Source: Gautieria morchelliformis
Taxonomy: Eukaryota; Basidiomycota; Agaricomycetes; Gomphales; Gomphaceae
DNA: 64,000 nucleotides
NCBI GenBank assembly: GCA_015179125.1
Contig: WHVA01000121.1
Span: forward strand, 185,162 to 249,161
Direction of reading: 5' to 3'
Shown: piece by piece, positions 33,922 to 45,411 of the stretch
Numbering within the stretch: the stretch's first letter is position 1
Layout: each line of letters begins with the position of its first letter
The notes under the pieces: model-generated
What the model was told of the DNA's origin: nothing
The model's input: the letters and a program-made list of their open reading frames with translations, nothing else
Databases searched by the model: none
Translations under genes and position numbers: made by a program

Positions 33922-36340
33922 TTTAGCACGTGAGAAGATATTGAAGAAGTTGTGGTACTCATTTGGTACCACAGTTTTGAACATCTCCAGTTCATCCATT
34001 GGCAGGGGGTTTTTGTGAAGGAGGGTAATCAGAGCTGGTGCGTTGCCTACAGCCTGAAGCAAAGTGGGTTCTGGGGTAGTAGGATGCATGCCCAACATGA
34101 ACGTTTCTTCTTCGCCGAGCTTCATGATTAGCTCGAAGGTGGCTGTGACGATTAGGCTTATATGCAGTGTTGTCCTCCTTGTAGGAGGCGGATCCAGAGG
34201 TGAACAAGAGAATGGAAGGTGGTTGTCAGTCAGCGATTCTACAAATGGTGTACAGGGATGAGGAGGACTTGGAATAGGTGCAGGCACTGTTTTTGGTTGA
34301 ATAGTTTTGGTTTCTATTATGTTTTCTCCTTCAGCTGAAAAGGGGTGGATAAGAGTATTGGGAAGCAACATGGAGGACTCAGAGGGGTGATTCTCAATAG
34401 GTTTCACTGAGATAAGTAATGGTTTGCCATCCACGTTGAACGTCTGTTGTTAATCAGAAAGATTTGGAATAGGAGCGGGAAAAGAAGTGAAATCTGGTGG
34501 AAGCACTGGGATGTAAGAGAGTGGTCCAGTTGCTGTGTTTGGGACATAACCCAAGGGTGGTGGGGACATGTTTGAACCATGAACTGATGGTGGCAAAGGC
34601 ATTGAGGTAGTGTGGAGTTCAGGAATGCTGCCAAAGATAGCTGGAGGGGAAACCATTATGCAGGCCATAGCGACCATTATAGGTGGTAGTATGCAAGTGG
34701 TGCCAAAAGCAAAGGTGATCGAGAGGGTACCCCAATCGATGATGGGCTTTGTAGAGCGAAGCCACAGAAGCCCAAGAACAATAGTGGCCAAAGGGTGTAA
34801 TTTTGTGACTAGCAAAATGTCCTGTGAAGAGGAGTCACTGAATGTGAGAGTAGTATCAAGATATTCATGAATGAAACCACCCGTAGCTGGCTTTCCATCG
34901 AAAAGGCAGAGAGTGATCGGCAAACGATGTGATGTACATGTGAAGCCAGGATAGGAGGAGAATGAGCTGTCAATGAAATTTGAAGTAGCACCAGAGTCGA
35001 TGAGAGTAGGAATGGAGTTGGAGAGACTGGGAAGGTGTACATGGATAATGAAAGATGAGTCGGAATGGGAACCAATGGATAAACTGATGGTACAGAGTGA
35101 ATGAGAGTGCTGTTCAAAGAAATAGGATGGCCCATTGTTAACACCGCAGAGGGATCACAAACTAGTTTTCTGCAGGGGAGTCTTCACTATCTTCGCAGAC
35201 CTCTTGAAGAGTGGCAACCTGGGGATCACCTTCGAGGGTGAAGATCACCCTACCAGTAGTTGAGGCAGGCTCCTGATAATGGCACCCCTTTGCATGCTGT
35301 GTGGGGGGTTCACCACAATATGGATAAAGGCCCTTGGATTTTCGTTGCTCTTTCTTGGCTTCAGTGAGATGTCCGGTAGCATCGAGGATACCAGAAAAGT
35401 CTTTCTGTTTGCCAGTAGCTGCTGCAGGGGGTCTGGGGTGAGTGTTAGCACAAGGTGTGGAGGATGACTTGGAAGAGGAAGGGAGACGAATGGAAGTTGT
35501 AGTCTGCCTTTCACCTTGGCGTTTCCAGTAGCGATTGTCAATGTGAAAAGCCTGACATTTAAGATCATTGAAGGTTTTGGGATGTTAGTAAGAGAGCATG
35601 TGGTCTTTGATATGCTTGGCAAGACTGTTATAGAAAGCATCGTGAAGGGCGGTATCATTCCACTCGATGTAAGAGGACAACTCAGCAAAAGTGGTCATGT
35701 GGTGATTAACACGATGAGTGTCAAGCATTTTGAGTTCACAAATAGCTTGCTCAGACACCTGTATGATGTTGGCCTGACTGAAAAGACAATTAAGCTCATT
35801 GACAAAGATATGCCAGTCACTCCAAATGGGAGGTTCAGGGACCTGGATGAGAAAGGGTTGCCACCAAATCAAAGCAATGTCACTGAGGTAGGATGCTGCA
35901 TAAGAGACTTGTTGTTGCTCATGCTGGAACTTTCAGGGCTTGTTGTCGAAGACCAAACAGAACTAACGATGAATGTTCAGAGAAGGTGAGGCTCCTTTCC
36001 TGTGAATTTGTCAGGCTTCACAGCATCAGAATCACTGTCTGGGTTGGCCTGAGGGTATGTGAAAGGAAATGGATAATAAGGGATCCAGGTGAATCCTGGT
36101 TGCGGCCAAGGCCCTCCACCAGGAGGCAGAGCTGGGCCAGGAGGTATAGGGGGGCTGGGCTGGGAGGCCCAATCAGAGGTACTCCAACATGGGGCAAAGG
36201 CAACCTGAAAGGTGGTGGTGGAGGAGGAGGAAACAGAGTGGGTGCAGTGGCAGTGCTGTACAGAGGTGGGGTTGAGAAGTAGGCGGTCAGACTATATATG
36301 GGCACCAAGCAAGAACACACTGTATTCTAAGCTGAATTTG
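33922..36340 (-). pseudogene. gypsy copy B gag-protease remnant
   Basis: From about 36300 the minus strand encodes a Pro-rich N-terminus, then PDKFTGKEP (about 36020), a frame change, and FDNKP followed by the same TGA as in copy A. WWQPFLIQVPEPPIW and LKMLDTHRVNHHMTTF follow, then AELSSYIEWND and IKDHMLSY (about 35585), more complete than in copy A. The zinc-knuckle area reads GLYPYCGEPPHSMQRGC in one frame. The protease has the LIDSGAT active-site motif and, in the next frame, TTLTFSDSSSQDILLVTKL and LGLLWLRSTKPIIDW. Frame breaks prevent translation. Confidence 0.8.
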
Positions 36341-36639
36341 TAGGAGTGGCCATGGGATCCAAGCTACTCAATGTGAAAAGGGGGCAGAGGTATGTAATTT
36401 GTTATGAAGTGAGGATCGTCCGGCATTTTTCCCGCTATTTCTACTATTTTTCCTAGCCTTGTAGGTAGTATTCTTCTTCTTGTTACACTTGTGTCACCTG
36501 TCACCATTGCTAACACCGGTGATTGCCATTCCGGTGTTCCATGACGTTCTACCGGTTTCTACCCCTATGACCGTGAGTTAACAGTGTCCTTGCTAGTGTC
36601 TACTCTCTCGCACGTTGCGCTTCGTGTTCTGCTCCATCT
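36341..36639. other. sequence between gypsy copy B and LINE relic
   Basis: About 300 bases with no coding support. No LTR matching 4579-5612 is found here, so the 5' end of gypsy copy B is missing. Confidence 0.4.
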
Positions 36640-37700
36640 GTCTCTATCTCCCTTCTTATCCCTCAATTACATAATTGGCACTGACAATCAAGCAGCATGC
36701 AGGCATGCTATCCTGATCACTGAATGCCCAAGTTACATAAGCAATCACACCAGCAATAACAGGGCCAGACAGATAAGAAAGGAATGATGTTGGAACTTGC
36801 TGGAACAAGAAGGGAAACAACAGAAAACAAGACAGAAGGATGCTGAAGGCTAGGAGAGGCTCAGGGCCCCCGATCACATGTCGCAATAAAGTGCATGCTG
36901 TGGTAATGTGCAAGTGGTGATAATGCACATTAGCAATAATGCACATTAGCAATAATGCACATCAGCAATAATGCACATTGGCAATAAAGCGGTGTGTGAT
37001 TAGGGTTCCCCTGACAACCGGCTCAGTACATAGTGAATGCACTTCACAGGCACATACAGGGAGTCACAGAGCAGCAGCCAGGGGCAAAGGTGGTCATAAG
37101 GTGGGTACCAGGGCACAAAGGGGTGAAGGGAAATGAGAGGGCTGATTAGGAGGTGAAGAGGGCGGTGAAAGGGGAGTCAAACGAAGAGAGATTCATACCC
37201 ATCTAGTGCAGGGGTCAGCTTCCAAGGAGCAGGGCAGCAGAAATACGAAGGTTCCAGAAGCAGATCAGAGGGGAAGTAAAGGCAGTTTTTTCAAGGTCAC
37301 TGAGGGCTGTAATTGCACACAAGATTGATCCATCCATGCCGTCGAATGCATACACAAGACTTAGCCAAGAGCTGCCACAAAGACATGTTAGCCTCCTTGT
37401 TCAGCTCAGAATGGAACATGCAGAGCTGAATAAACACCTCTACAAGATTGGCAAAACAGACACACTGATATGCCTGGCCTGCAATCACACAGAGGAAACA
37501 GTGTATCGCTTCTTGTTCAGATGCCCAGCATACGCGAAGCAGAGGGAAAGGACCAAGCGAGCTCTCCGGAGAAGTGCAAAATTAGTGATGCTAGGCAAGC
37601 CCAAGGCCCTACCTCACCTGTTTCAATACTGTAGCAACTCAGTTTGGACACAGTAGAGTATTATAGACCAGTAGTCCGATAGATGGGACTTCCAGGAGAC
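36640..37700 (+). mobile_element. LINE (non-LTR) 3' fragment, RNase H relic 2
   Basis: TDNQAACRHAI near 36685 resembles the middle of a LINE-type RNase H. After a non-matching stretch holding a 16-bp tandem repeat, VVIRWVPGHKGVKGNERAD appears at about 37090, then a TAG, then EVKRAVKGES. The C-terminal part from 37336 reads KIDPSMPSNAYTRLSQELPQ, LLVQLRMEHAELNKHLYKIG and the Cys-His motif LICLACNHTEETVYRFLFRC, ending at 37654. The 3' flank to about 37930 is probably the element's untranslated tail. This is a dead fragment. Confidence 0.75.
36920..36983. repeat. 16-bp tandem repeat, four units
   Basis: Four head-to-tail copies of ATAATGCACATTAGCA with single-base variants in units 3 and 4. It lies inside the LINE relic, between the two RNase H pieces. 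Confidence 0.9.
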
Positions 37701-38917
37701 TTATGAACCATTTAGTTTTCTCCTCAGTGATAGTCAACACTAAGAATATAATTGAAAGTTACCTATTTAGTTTTCTACATGTTTTTCAGTTAAATACTAC
37801 GAAGATACACTAATAAACTCACCTCCTCAGTCATAGTCAACACTGAGGAGGGAAAGCTATGCATTGGCCTGTTTCACTTGCATATACTTGGTTCCAGCCC
37901 TTTAGTGCCCATCTGGCACTGGAGGGCTAAAAATGTCACGCATTAGTGAACGACTGTAGCCCAAAAAGGAAATTTGTCCACAACCACCCACAAAGGGTCA
38001 GTTTGGCTGAAAATGAAAAGAGATAGTAATACAGCCTCGAAAAAAATCAAGGAAAATATTGACCATATAGGCATTGACGAAACCACGACATTGCATATTG
38101 TCACCAGTGCCGGCCCCGGCACGGCTGAACAGTTAGATTAGGGAGGACATTAATAGCTTCGGTCTTGCGTGACTGAAGCAGGTACATAGAGAGGAAATTT
38201 TAAAAAATCATAGAATGAAAGCCGGCATAATTTTAGGTCAAAATTGAAAGAAAAAACAATATATGAAGGAAATGTTGGGTTTGAAGTCTGGTGCATATAT
38301 GCACCCAACAGATACATCCATGACACAAGGAGACTTGGGAAGATGTATGGAAACCTAGAACTCCAGCAGTGATGGGAGAGGGGAGCATAAGAGGAAACAG
38401 CAAGGGGAATTCTGCAGTGCCAGGCACAATGACACATACTCCCCACCAAATAAAGCGCAAACAAGCCCAGGGCTTCGCCCATGGTGCACATGCGGAGATA
38501 GAGAAGAAAAGGACAGGTAGAACATTATGTTGGCAGGCGCTTTGTAGTTAACGTCTTACAAAGGGCATTGCCCCAAAAGACAATAAATTGGATTATGAAA
38601 AAGAAAAAAAAAAGATTCGCGCATCGTCGCTTCGCACGGGACAAAGGCTACAGTCGCTGCTCAGTACAGATTGGAGTGGACTTCTTACTACACGGTTCGC
38701 TTCGACCGTGCAATGCAGGTCTCGCCTGATGGTCATATGGACGAGCTTTGCGCCGCTTTTGGTTCTGAACTCGGACGCATCGTAGTTTGCTCCTTGACAT
38801 CGACCCAGAGCTACGACTATATTATTTTACGCTACTTCCCCCCTCAGCATTTGTCCTTTTCCCGGCGCCGTGAGGTCTCTAATTGACTTTCGCCTCGGAA
38901 ATTTGCTACCTCCGAAT
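37701..38917. other. gene-free stretch after LINE relic
   Basis: The first part looks like LINE 3' tail: the phrase AGTCAACACTRAG recurs near 37730 and 37837. The rest has a poly(A)-rich patch near 38600 and no gene that I can support. Confidence 0.4.
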
Positions 38918-40377
38918 TCAACCTAAGGAGTTATGTCGCGCCTGAACGGATACAGAAGAGGCCGCCGGCAAACTGTACGATCCTGAATCGGCATTAGCGA
39001 CAGCGGTGTCGCCCGCGCTGTTTGAGGGGAGGGCCAGTCCCTTCTCGAGGCGGCGCAGACGGAATATAAATCGGCTGAGCGTGATGGTTGACATTGGCCA
39101 TGATATGCTAGTAGTAGTTGTGAGCTTCAAGATTCGTCGTCTCAATATTCTATCTGGTTTCTCACCAGAGTCCCAGAAGATAAAGTTCACTGCCAAATAC
39201 TGAGGCAAACAAGCTAACGGCGCGGAGGCCTGGAGGATGATGTCAATAATTCCCATTTCGCCGAATTATTTCACAAACCAGCCAGGATCTGGGATGTCAT
39301 ATTAGTTTTCTCCTGTGAGGTCCGCTTTACTGCTGTACAGACCAGAAACACAATAACACCGTCCCGATATAATGCCACAGTGAAGGCAGTCTGTTGCGTC
39401 CGAGGTCGTGCGCATGCGTTCCAGCCAGCCAAAGACAACACCAGACCGTCAAAGACCATCTACCAGAAGAGCTTTAGCGACAATCAATGGCACCTGGCAC
39501 CCACTCAAGGTGCATTCTCAGGTCGGAAACCCACCCCCGGAACCCATACTCCGACAGTTACTTGATGTCCGCCAATGGGGAAGACGCATAGGCTCACAGA
39601 TGGCACGACCTCGGCGTTTGCTGCGGCAAGCATTAGCACATGCGAGCCATGAAATTAAGTAACTCAACATACCAACAAGTTTTGTTGCAAGGATCACGAG
39701 AGATATAGCTGCGGCTGAAAATGTACTGAAACAAGAGAAAAGGAGAATACCCAATATGAGACGCTGGCGCCCCCAGAGAACAGATACTCGTAGCATAACG
39801 AGAGCATCCGCGATGCCTGTTGAAAAGATGGAAAGAGCGGCTATCATAGCTATGGCTTGTTTACAGCTGAGTTGAATACAACATTAGTTTTGAATGAGGG
39901 AGTCAGGGACGGACGGACTGCTGGGAGTCAAGTTGTCAGCTACATGCTGAGTGTAATTTTCTGCACAACTTACGTTGCGTTCCAAAGGACGTGAGATACC
40001 CGCCATTACTACACCATGTCAGTCCTGAACTAGCACACACGCCAGGTGGACGCTTACTATGATTGATAATGGTAAGACCAGCAACCGCGGAATAGCGATA
40101 CAAGAGGAAAAAAAATCGCGGTAAACTTCCTGGTGTCTTCTGCCCCCAAATAAACTCGATCTCCTGCATGAACGAGTTCATAGATGGCAGTTAATATTAA
40201 GAGTCTTACCAACCTGAGGTAAAGAGGCCAGGTGTTCCAAGAGTAGGACGATATATACTGAAGCTACAGTACTGAGAGCTTGACGTGACTGCACAAATTT
40301 CCATGACCATGCCACGCACCTATTACATAGCGATAGATATAAAGCTCCGATACTAACAGATCAACGGTGGGTGACAT
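38918..40377 (-). CDS. DUF6533 seven-helix membrane protein
   Basis: The best model starts MSPTVDLLVSELYIYRY at 40377, splices into SRQALSTVASVYIVLLLEHL and then EIEFIWGQKTPGSLPRFFFLLYRYSAVAG (about 40160-40085), the signature of the DUF6533 N-terminal helices. Later exons give AIAMIAALSIFSTGIADALVM and LRVSVLWGRQRLILGILL (39850-39760), VFDGLVLSLAGWNAC with YRDGVIVFLV (39460-39330), then LPQYLAVNFIFW, and a C-terminal STITLSRFIFRLRRLEKGL with a Ser/Ala-rich tail, ending 38918. This is a very large family of uncharacterised plasma-membrane-type proteins in Agaricomycetes. No forced lesion, but the exact splice sites near 40230 and 39660 are uncertain. Confidence 0.72.
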
Positions 40378-40893
40378 GCGTTCTCATGTAGGCGAACAGA
40401 GAAAGTAGTGTAAAGAACAAGAATACTGGAGTGCACAAGTGCTTCTCGGGAACGCGGACTCAAAGTAGTATACTTAGTCACGCTAAGAAGGTCTGCCTAG
40501 TTCGTATTCATAGTGCTATGTATACTTATAGGCACTCCGTCGGAAGCAATTTCGTACAGTACGGTAACGTGGGAGCGATGGAAAGTGGCTATACTGATGT
40601 ATCATGTCATATTATAGCGCTCACTGATGCCAACCCTATTTCAATGGCATCCAAAGTAGGAGAAGCTGCTGGCATGCGAATTATCTGCGTGGCAATTCCG
40701 CCGCCAATCCTGGGCAGGGACTCCAAGGGGGAGAATCGATTCGGATTGGGAACTAGAAACATCACCTCGACTCAAACCGACTCAAAATCTGTGGCAGCAG
40801 GCGCCGTGAGGCACCCAGTATATATTTTACTGATATGTCGACCTGTCAACTGGCACCTGAACATCGGGGCCGGAATATCAGCTGAGTTTTAAC
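40378..40893. other. intergenic
   Basis: A 153-codon open frame lies at 40431-40892 but lacks family motifs and ends at the transposon-like end; I do not support it as a gene. Nothing else was seen. Confidence 0.3.
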
Positions 40894-41027
40894 TAGTGAT
40901 GGGCATGGCCGGCCTGGGCCAGGCCGAGCCGCCAATAGGCCGGTGCCAGGCCAAAGCCGTTGGCGCATCCGGCTCCATGGCCCGACTCAGGTTTTGCCAG
41001 GCCAAAACCGAGTCAGGAAGCCGTGGC
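40894..41027. mobile_element. putative hAT-like end with GC-rich subterminal repeats
   Basis: The sequence TAGTGATGGGCA at 40894-40905 recurs at 54950-54961. Both are followed at once by GC-rich, self-complementary motifs (here GGCCGG, CCAGGCC, GGCCTGG repeated over about 130 bp). Such ends are typical of basidiomycete hAT elements. The matching opposite end, TGCCCATCACTA, was not found, so the assignment is tentative. Confidence 0.4.
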
Positions 41028-42121
41028 CCGTGTACGTACTTCCATGTTCTCAGCCTTCGGGGGTTCAAATGTTGTGTCCTTAGTTCGATTTTGGCATCAT
41101 TCTGGGCAATGGCTTTTTGCAAGCCACACTGTTCATGAACGCGGATATTTCGGGAACAGTGGATTTGAGTTTAAAGCTGGCCAAGTAAAGACCACGACCG
41201 TCGATCCGGATGCTGGGAGTGGAAACTCCACCATTCCTTCCCCCGCATCCGGCAATGGAACAGAGTCCGGAAACGGTTCAGCAAACTCTACAGCGAATGG
41301 CGAATCCACTATTCCTGTCCTACCATCTGACAACGGAACGTCTTCCAAACGGGCCGTTGCATCGCGTGGATCAATCGCAAACGAAAAGCGTGCCGCAGTC
41401 AGTATAGACAGTTGTGTCAACGTGACGGGTGCCATAAACATCACCGGCGGCATGGTTGGGACGCTAAAGCCGCTGTTCAGTGCCTCTCAAACCTATGAGG
41501 TCTTCTCAACGTCTTCGTTACTGACACAAGTAAGTCGCGTGGTTACGCATGTCTCGTTGCTTCGCTTGCTCAAGCTGCTCTGGAGAAATGCTTTGGCACC
41601 GGAACGCCCCCACTTGTCAAAGCGAGAGCTATTTCTGGCGGATCCCCTGCGGCACGTGCATATGCACTTGTCCACAGACGTCCCGACGTGGAGCATGTCA
41701 GTAGACATCCCAGCGTAGAAAGAAGAAAGGCGCCTGCTTCCAACCGTCCGAACGAGATTAAGCCCCAACAGTCTAAGGGGAGCAAGAGCAGCCTGTCTTG
41801 CGGCATCGCAGGGGGCCTCCCGTCTGCTGATCCGCTTTCGGTGCTAACGAACCTTCTTATCCTGACTGTATGGTACACGATTAATTCTTAATTGCTGGAC
41901 CGCTGAACCGACGCCAGGCTGACGTTTCTGTTGCAATTTCCTGGTGCTTATCCCTGAATCTGACCCAGATACTCATAAGGTTCTTGGTGTTGTGTATAAA
42001 GGGACGGGAGGGGTGCTGCTTTATCGGGCAAGAAGCATACTGATATAGTGGGGATTCAGAGTGGGAAGTGGGGAATGGAGAGACCGCAGAGCGACAGCCC
42101 GCGCTGGGGGTGGGTGTTTTC
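41028..42121 (+). pseudogene. duplicated 3' part of DUF7223 gene
   Basis: This is a near-identical copy of 30237-31336. It lacks the upstream exons and signal peptide. One base is deleted near 41170 relative to the source (TTTCAAAG versus TTTAAAG), and a 9-base deletion near 41857 removes the original stop, so the last frame runs on to 41891. It still encodes CVNVTGAINITGGMVG. It cannot make a full protein. Confidence 0.88.
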
Positions 42122-42317
42122 TATATACCACTTGTCTTGCTACGTGATTATAGTAGTGCCAGTGCAAATACTGAAAGCCTGAAACACATTGCGGTAATTA
42201 AGAACTATATCTGTACATTGCACGCTTCAGTGTACTAGTAACTATTCGCTAGCTATAGGTTGAAGAGTTATGTAGACTTATAACAATGATCTTGTATTTT
42301 TCTCGAGATCTCATCGC

Positions 42318-42420
42318 ATAGTCATAACACGTACTGCACTTACACGTACGCGACCGGGCGTATCAACTTACGTCCCTCCCAGCCCCGCGCGTTCTGTCAT
42401 CTGTGGTTAATTCAGGGATG
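42318..42420 (+). repeat. junction sequence X, left copy
   Basis: This piece, from CATAGTCATAACACGTACT to TTAATTCAGGGATGC, matches the reverse complement of the centre of the inverted repeat (about 45465-45590) with short gaps. It sits directly before the truncated dehydrogenase fragment. Confidence 0.7.
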
Positions 42421-42422
42421 CA

Positions 42423-42749
42423 ATGCTAGGACAAGGTTTTGCTCAGGCACGAATGTGGCTTGCTAAGTCTGTTCACCCTCGAGACTCCGTGGGTTTTATA
42501 ACGTTAACAGGCGAAATCGAAGACGACGTCCGGGCATTCATCAGAGGGATGCCTGACATCGTTTCCGCCGACGCCTCGGGTCTCCATACAACAGTTGTCA
42601 ACAACAACGCGGAGGTCGAAATGTTGTTGATGGTCGAACCATCAGTTGATCCTGAATTTCTAGAACAGGACGGTGGTGAGGTAAAGTGGGGTATGGCACG
42701 AAGGTATGTTCTGGCAACACCAAACATTCCGAATGGCAGGTTTCAATAA
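42423..42749 (+). pseudogene. 3' fragment of quinate/shikimate dehydrogenase
   Basis: The frame encodes QGFAQARMWLAKSVHPRDS, EIEDDVRAFIRGMPDIVSAD and a tail. It aligns with the C-terminal end of the complete dehydrogenase at 48476-49580, starting at the residues after GIEAMI. The right copy stops at NVEVDR; the left copy reads on for some 40 residues after small indels. With no N-terminal or nucleotide-binding part it is a dead fragment produced by the rearrangement. Confidence 0.88.
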
Positions 42750-43358
42750 ACGCATAGAACGACACCTATGTGGAGTGGACGAAACAGATGCGGTATGCGG
42801 ATCGTGATACATGCATCATGCTTCTTGCGATTATTTAAAACCATGAGTCAAGTCTTTCAAACAAAGGAGCCTCACACAGTGACACAAGTAGCATGTGGAT
42901 ATATACCAGGCCGATCCTACAGGAATGCAGTGCTCGAAGCCTGCTGTTCAGTATTCACACTATCCTGACAAACAGCCAGAGAATTTTATATTTTGTTTCC
43001 CGACGCTGCGTTACAATACGGTGGCACTAAATCTCCCGGAACTACGCGGAGTATTAGGAATTACTGAGTACTCCGCAGGACATCTCGGCCAGATTACTTT
43101 GGTATTATGTTTCTCTCTGCCGCCAAGCCGAATGTGAGGCCGCTACCAAAGTTGAGCAAGTTGTAGACAGTAGTTTGTTCGAAGAGGAACTGCTGACTTT
43201 GAATCAAGGCATGTTCGGAATATATGTCCCCGACTCCAGGCACTTCTGGGGGTCGCGAGATTACTGAAAAGTATTTTCATCATATATGGACAATGGACGG
43301 AGAGAAGAGTCTTTTATCTCGAGGAGCTCACCAGCCATCTAACTCCTGAAGCCTGATC
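42750..43358. promoter_or_regulatory. upstream region of left permease
   Basis: About 600 bases between the dehydrogenase fragment and the permease start, mirrored by 47733-48475 in the right arm. It should contain the permease promoter. The phrase CATCTCGGCCAGATTACTTTGG and neighbours are shared by the two arms; no binding site was identified. Confidence 0.5.
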
Positions 43359-45221
43359 ATGCAACTGTCTTTGAAGGAGGACCGTCCAACACCGAAAGAG
43401 GTCTATAACTTTCGAATGTATCTCTTTGCTGTCATGGTCAGCTTTGGGGGTACTGAATTGGGTTACGATTCTGGATTTATTGGTACGTCAATAGTCTCCC
43501 TCTAACATTCCTCCTACTCCATCTGATAGTCACGTCGAATCTTCAGGTTCGACTCTTGCATTACAGTCGTTCAAAGACGCATTTAGAATGAACAACTTAT
43601 CCACTGCAGCAGTGAACAATATATCTTCTAACATCGTGAGCGTGTTTCAGGGTGGTTGCTTTTTCGGCACGCTTCTTGCCCTTCCTATATCCGACCGCTA
43701 TGGCCGTCGCATATCCCTTATTGTTTCCAGCATCTTTTTCATCATCGGCAGCTTGTTTCAGACTTTTGCAAATGGAAGTTTGAACATGATGTATGCTGGC
43801 CGAACACTCAATGGCTTGGGCGTTGGCAGTGCGAGCAGTGTCATACCCGTATTCATAGCCGAGTTCTCACCTCCCGCAGTCCGAGGACGCGTCGTAGGCA
43901 TTCATGAGGTTATGTATCAAATTGGAGCCCTTGTGGGGTAAGTGTAACTGAGTGGTTTATATTCTCTCCACTGACACGTGAAGTCAGATTTTGGATCAAC
44001 TACGGCACCGCGTTGCACATTCCGAATAGCTCCACAGCGCAATGGCGAATCCCGATCGCTGTGCAAATTATTCCTGGGAGCCTTCTTTTCGTATCTATGT
44101 TTGTTGTGAGAATTCTTTTTTCTGCCTCAATGTGCCTCACTCACGATGTGCAGGTATGGGAGAGTCCTCGATGGCTCGCCCAGCGTGGGCTTTCCAACAG
44201 ATGCCTATCCACACTCTCTCGGGTTCGAAAGCTGCCAAGGGACCACCCATACATATTGGCTGAGATGCAAGACATGCGCTCACAGCTAGAACGTGAAGAC
44301 AAAGTCGGCGGCGGAGCATCATATTGGCAACTCCTCAAAGAGCTCTCAAAGCGCGGCCATCGCAACCGAGTCGGACTAGGCGTCGGCATGATTGTTTTTC
44401 TAAATATTTCTGGGGCAAGTGCGATAAATTACTACTCACCCACGATCTTCCGAAGCCTCGGTGTTGCTGCTCCAGATGCCGCACTTTTTGCGACTGGCAT
44501 TTATGCGGTTGTGAAACTGGTTGTCGGCGTCATTTTCCTGGTGTTCCTCGTTGACCGTATGGGCAGACGTCGTGTGTTGCTCATAGGCTCCGTAGGTTCG
44601 GCGGTGTCGATGTGGTATATCGGGGTGTACATATTCCTTGGGAAACCCTCGCCAACCGATGCTGGTAGGTCTCCAGGTGGCTGGGCAGCTATCGCTGCGA
44701 TCTATATCTTCGGGATATTCTATTTTGCGAGCTGGAATGGCATTGCGTGGATCATCCCAAGTGAAATATTCACTGTACGGACTCGAACTCTGGGCGTGAC
44801 AATAAGTTAGACCTACTATCACCACGCTTGCACTCATTAACCGCTTTTCCATTCGCGCAGCAATTATGACTCACTGGTAAGATAATTCTAAACCTTCTCT
44901 CAAGCGATCTTCTTGTCAAATGCGTTACTCACGAATTCCAGGCTGATGCAATTTGCCATGACGAAATCTACTCCATTTATGATCACAAGCCTTGGTTATG
45001 GAACCTATTTCTTCTTTGGCGCGTCTATGTCGATATCTTTTGTTTGGGTCTGGTTTGTTCTTCCGGAGACGAAGGGATTACGCCTCGAGGATGCGGGCAT
45101 CATATTTGGTTTGCCAGAGAGTCATAACAGTACACCCGAAGAGAAATCACAACAGCAACCGGAGGATAGTGATGAGAAGGATACAAATGTCGAACCGACC
45201 ATCGAGAGTCTGGATATATGA
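43359..45221 (+). CDS. MFS quinate-permease-like transporter, left copy
   Basis: A sugar-porter-type MFS protein, closest to fungal quinate permeases (QutD/Qa-y), expected in the plasma membrane for proton-linked quinate uptake. Six exons (43359-43482, 43547-43937, 43988-44105, 44154-44805, 44861-44876, 44942-45221) give 1581 nt and 526 residues. Visible family marks are GYDSGFIG, DRYGRRISL, GRTLNGLGVGSAS, PAVRGRVVG, WESPRWLAQRGL, LVDRMGRRRVLL, WIIPSEIF and PETKGLRLED. In helix 7 the motif reads FLNISGASAINYYS, whereas the right copy has FQNLSGINAINYYS, so a Gln and an Asn of the substrate site are replaced. The frame is open throughout. It faces its twin tail to tail. Confidence 0.9.
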
Positions 45222-45411
45222 TGAATGGTAGTCATTGTAGTCATCGACTTGCCACCGGAGTACCGGTTCTATCAAGATATCTTTCTCAGGTGCACCACGG
45301 CACTGTACTGGCGGCGAGAACACGAGTACGTGATCGTGATTTGGAGTTAAGAACAGCCGGACACTTTTAAGACCGTGTATGACGGCCTGTAGGAAGTCGG
45401 GTCGCGTGTTG

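Larger units (their letters stand above)
31337..36340 (-). mobile_element. Ty3/gypsy remnant, copy B, interrupted by nested LTRs
   Basis: On the minus strand, gag (about 36300-35400), zinc-knuckle region (about 35330), aspartic protease (LIDSGATSNFIDSS near 34975) and linker are followed by VPNEYHNFFNIFSRA, the run-up to reverse transcriptase. Removing the LTR insertion 31371-33921 and one TTTAG joins SRA directly to KAKNLPPHHPYE (31370-31340), a motif expected at exactly this place. The element then stops at 31337. No reverse transcriptase or integrase and no own LTR are present. Confidence 0.85.

Noticed and set aside
33922-36340. Copy B as a short element directly joined to its own 3' LTR
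   Set aside because: The adjacent LTR has its own TTTAG target duplication, and pol continues on its far side at 31370-31340, so it is a later solo-LTR insertion.
40431-40892. 153-codon plus-strand ORF
   Set aside because: No motif, no homology that I recognise, no intron signals, and it ends at a transposon-like border.
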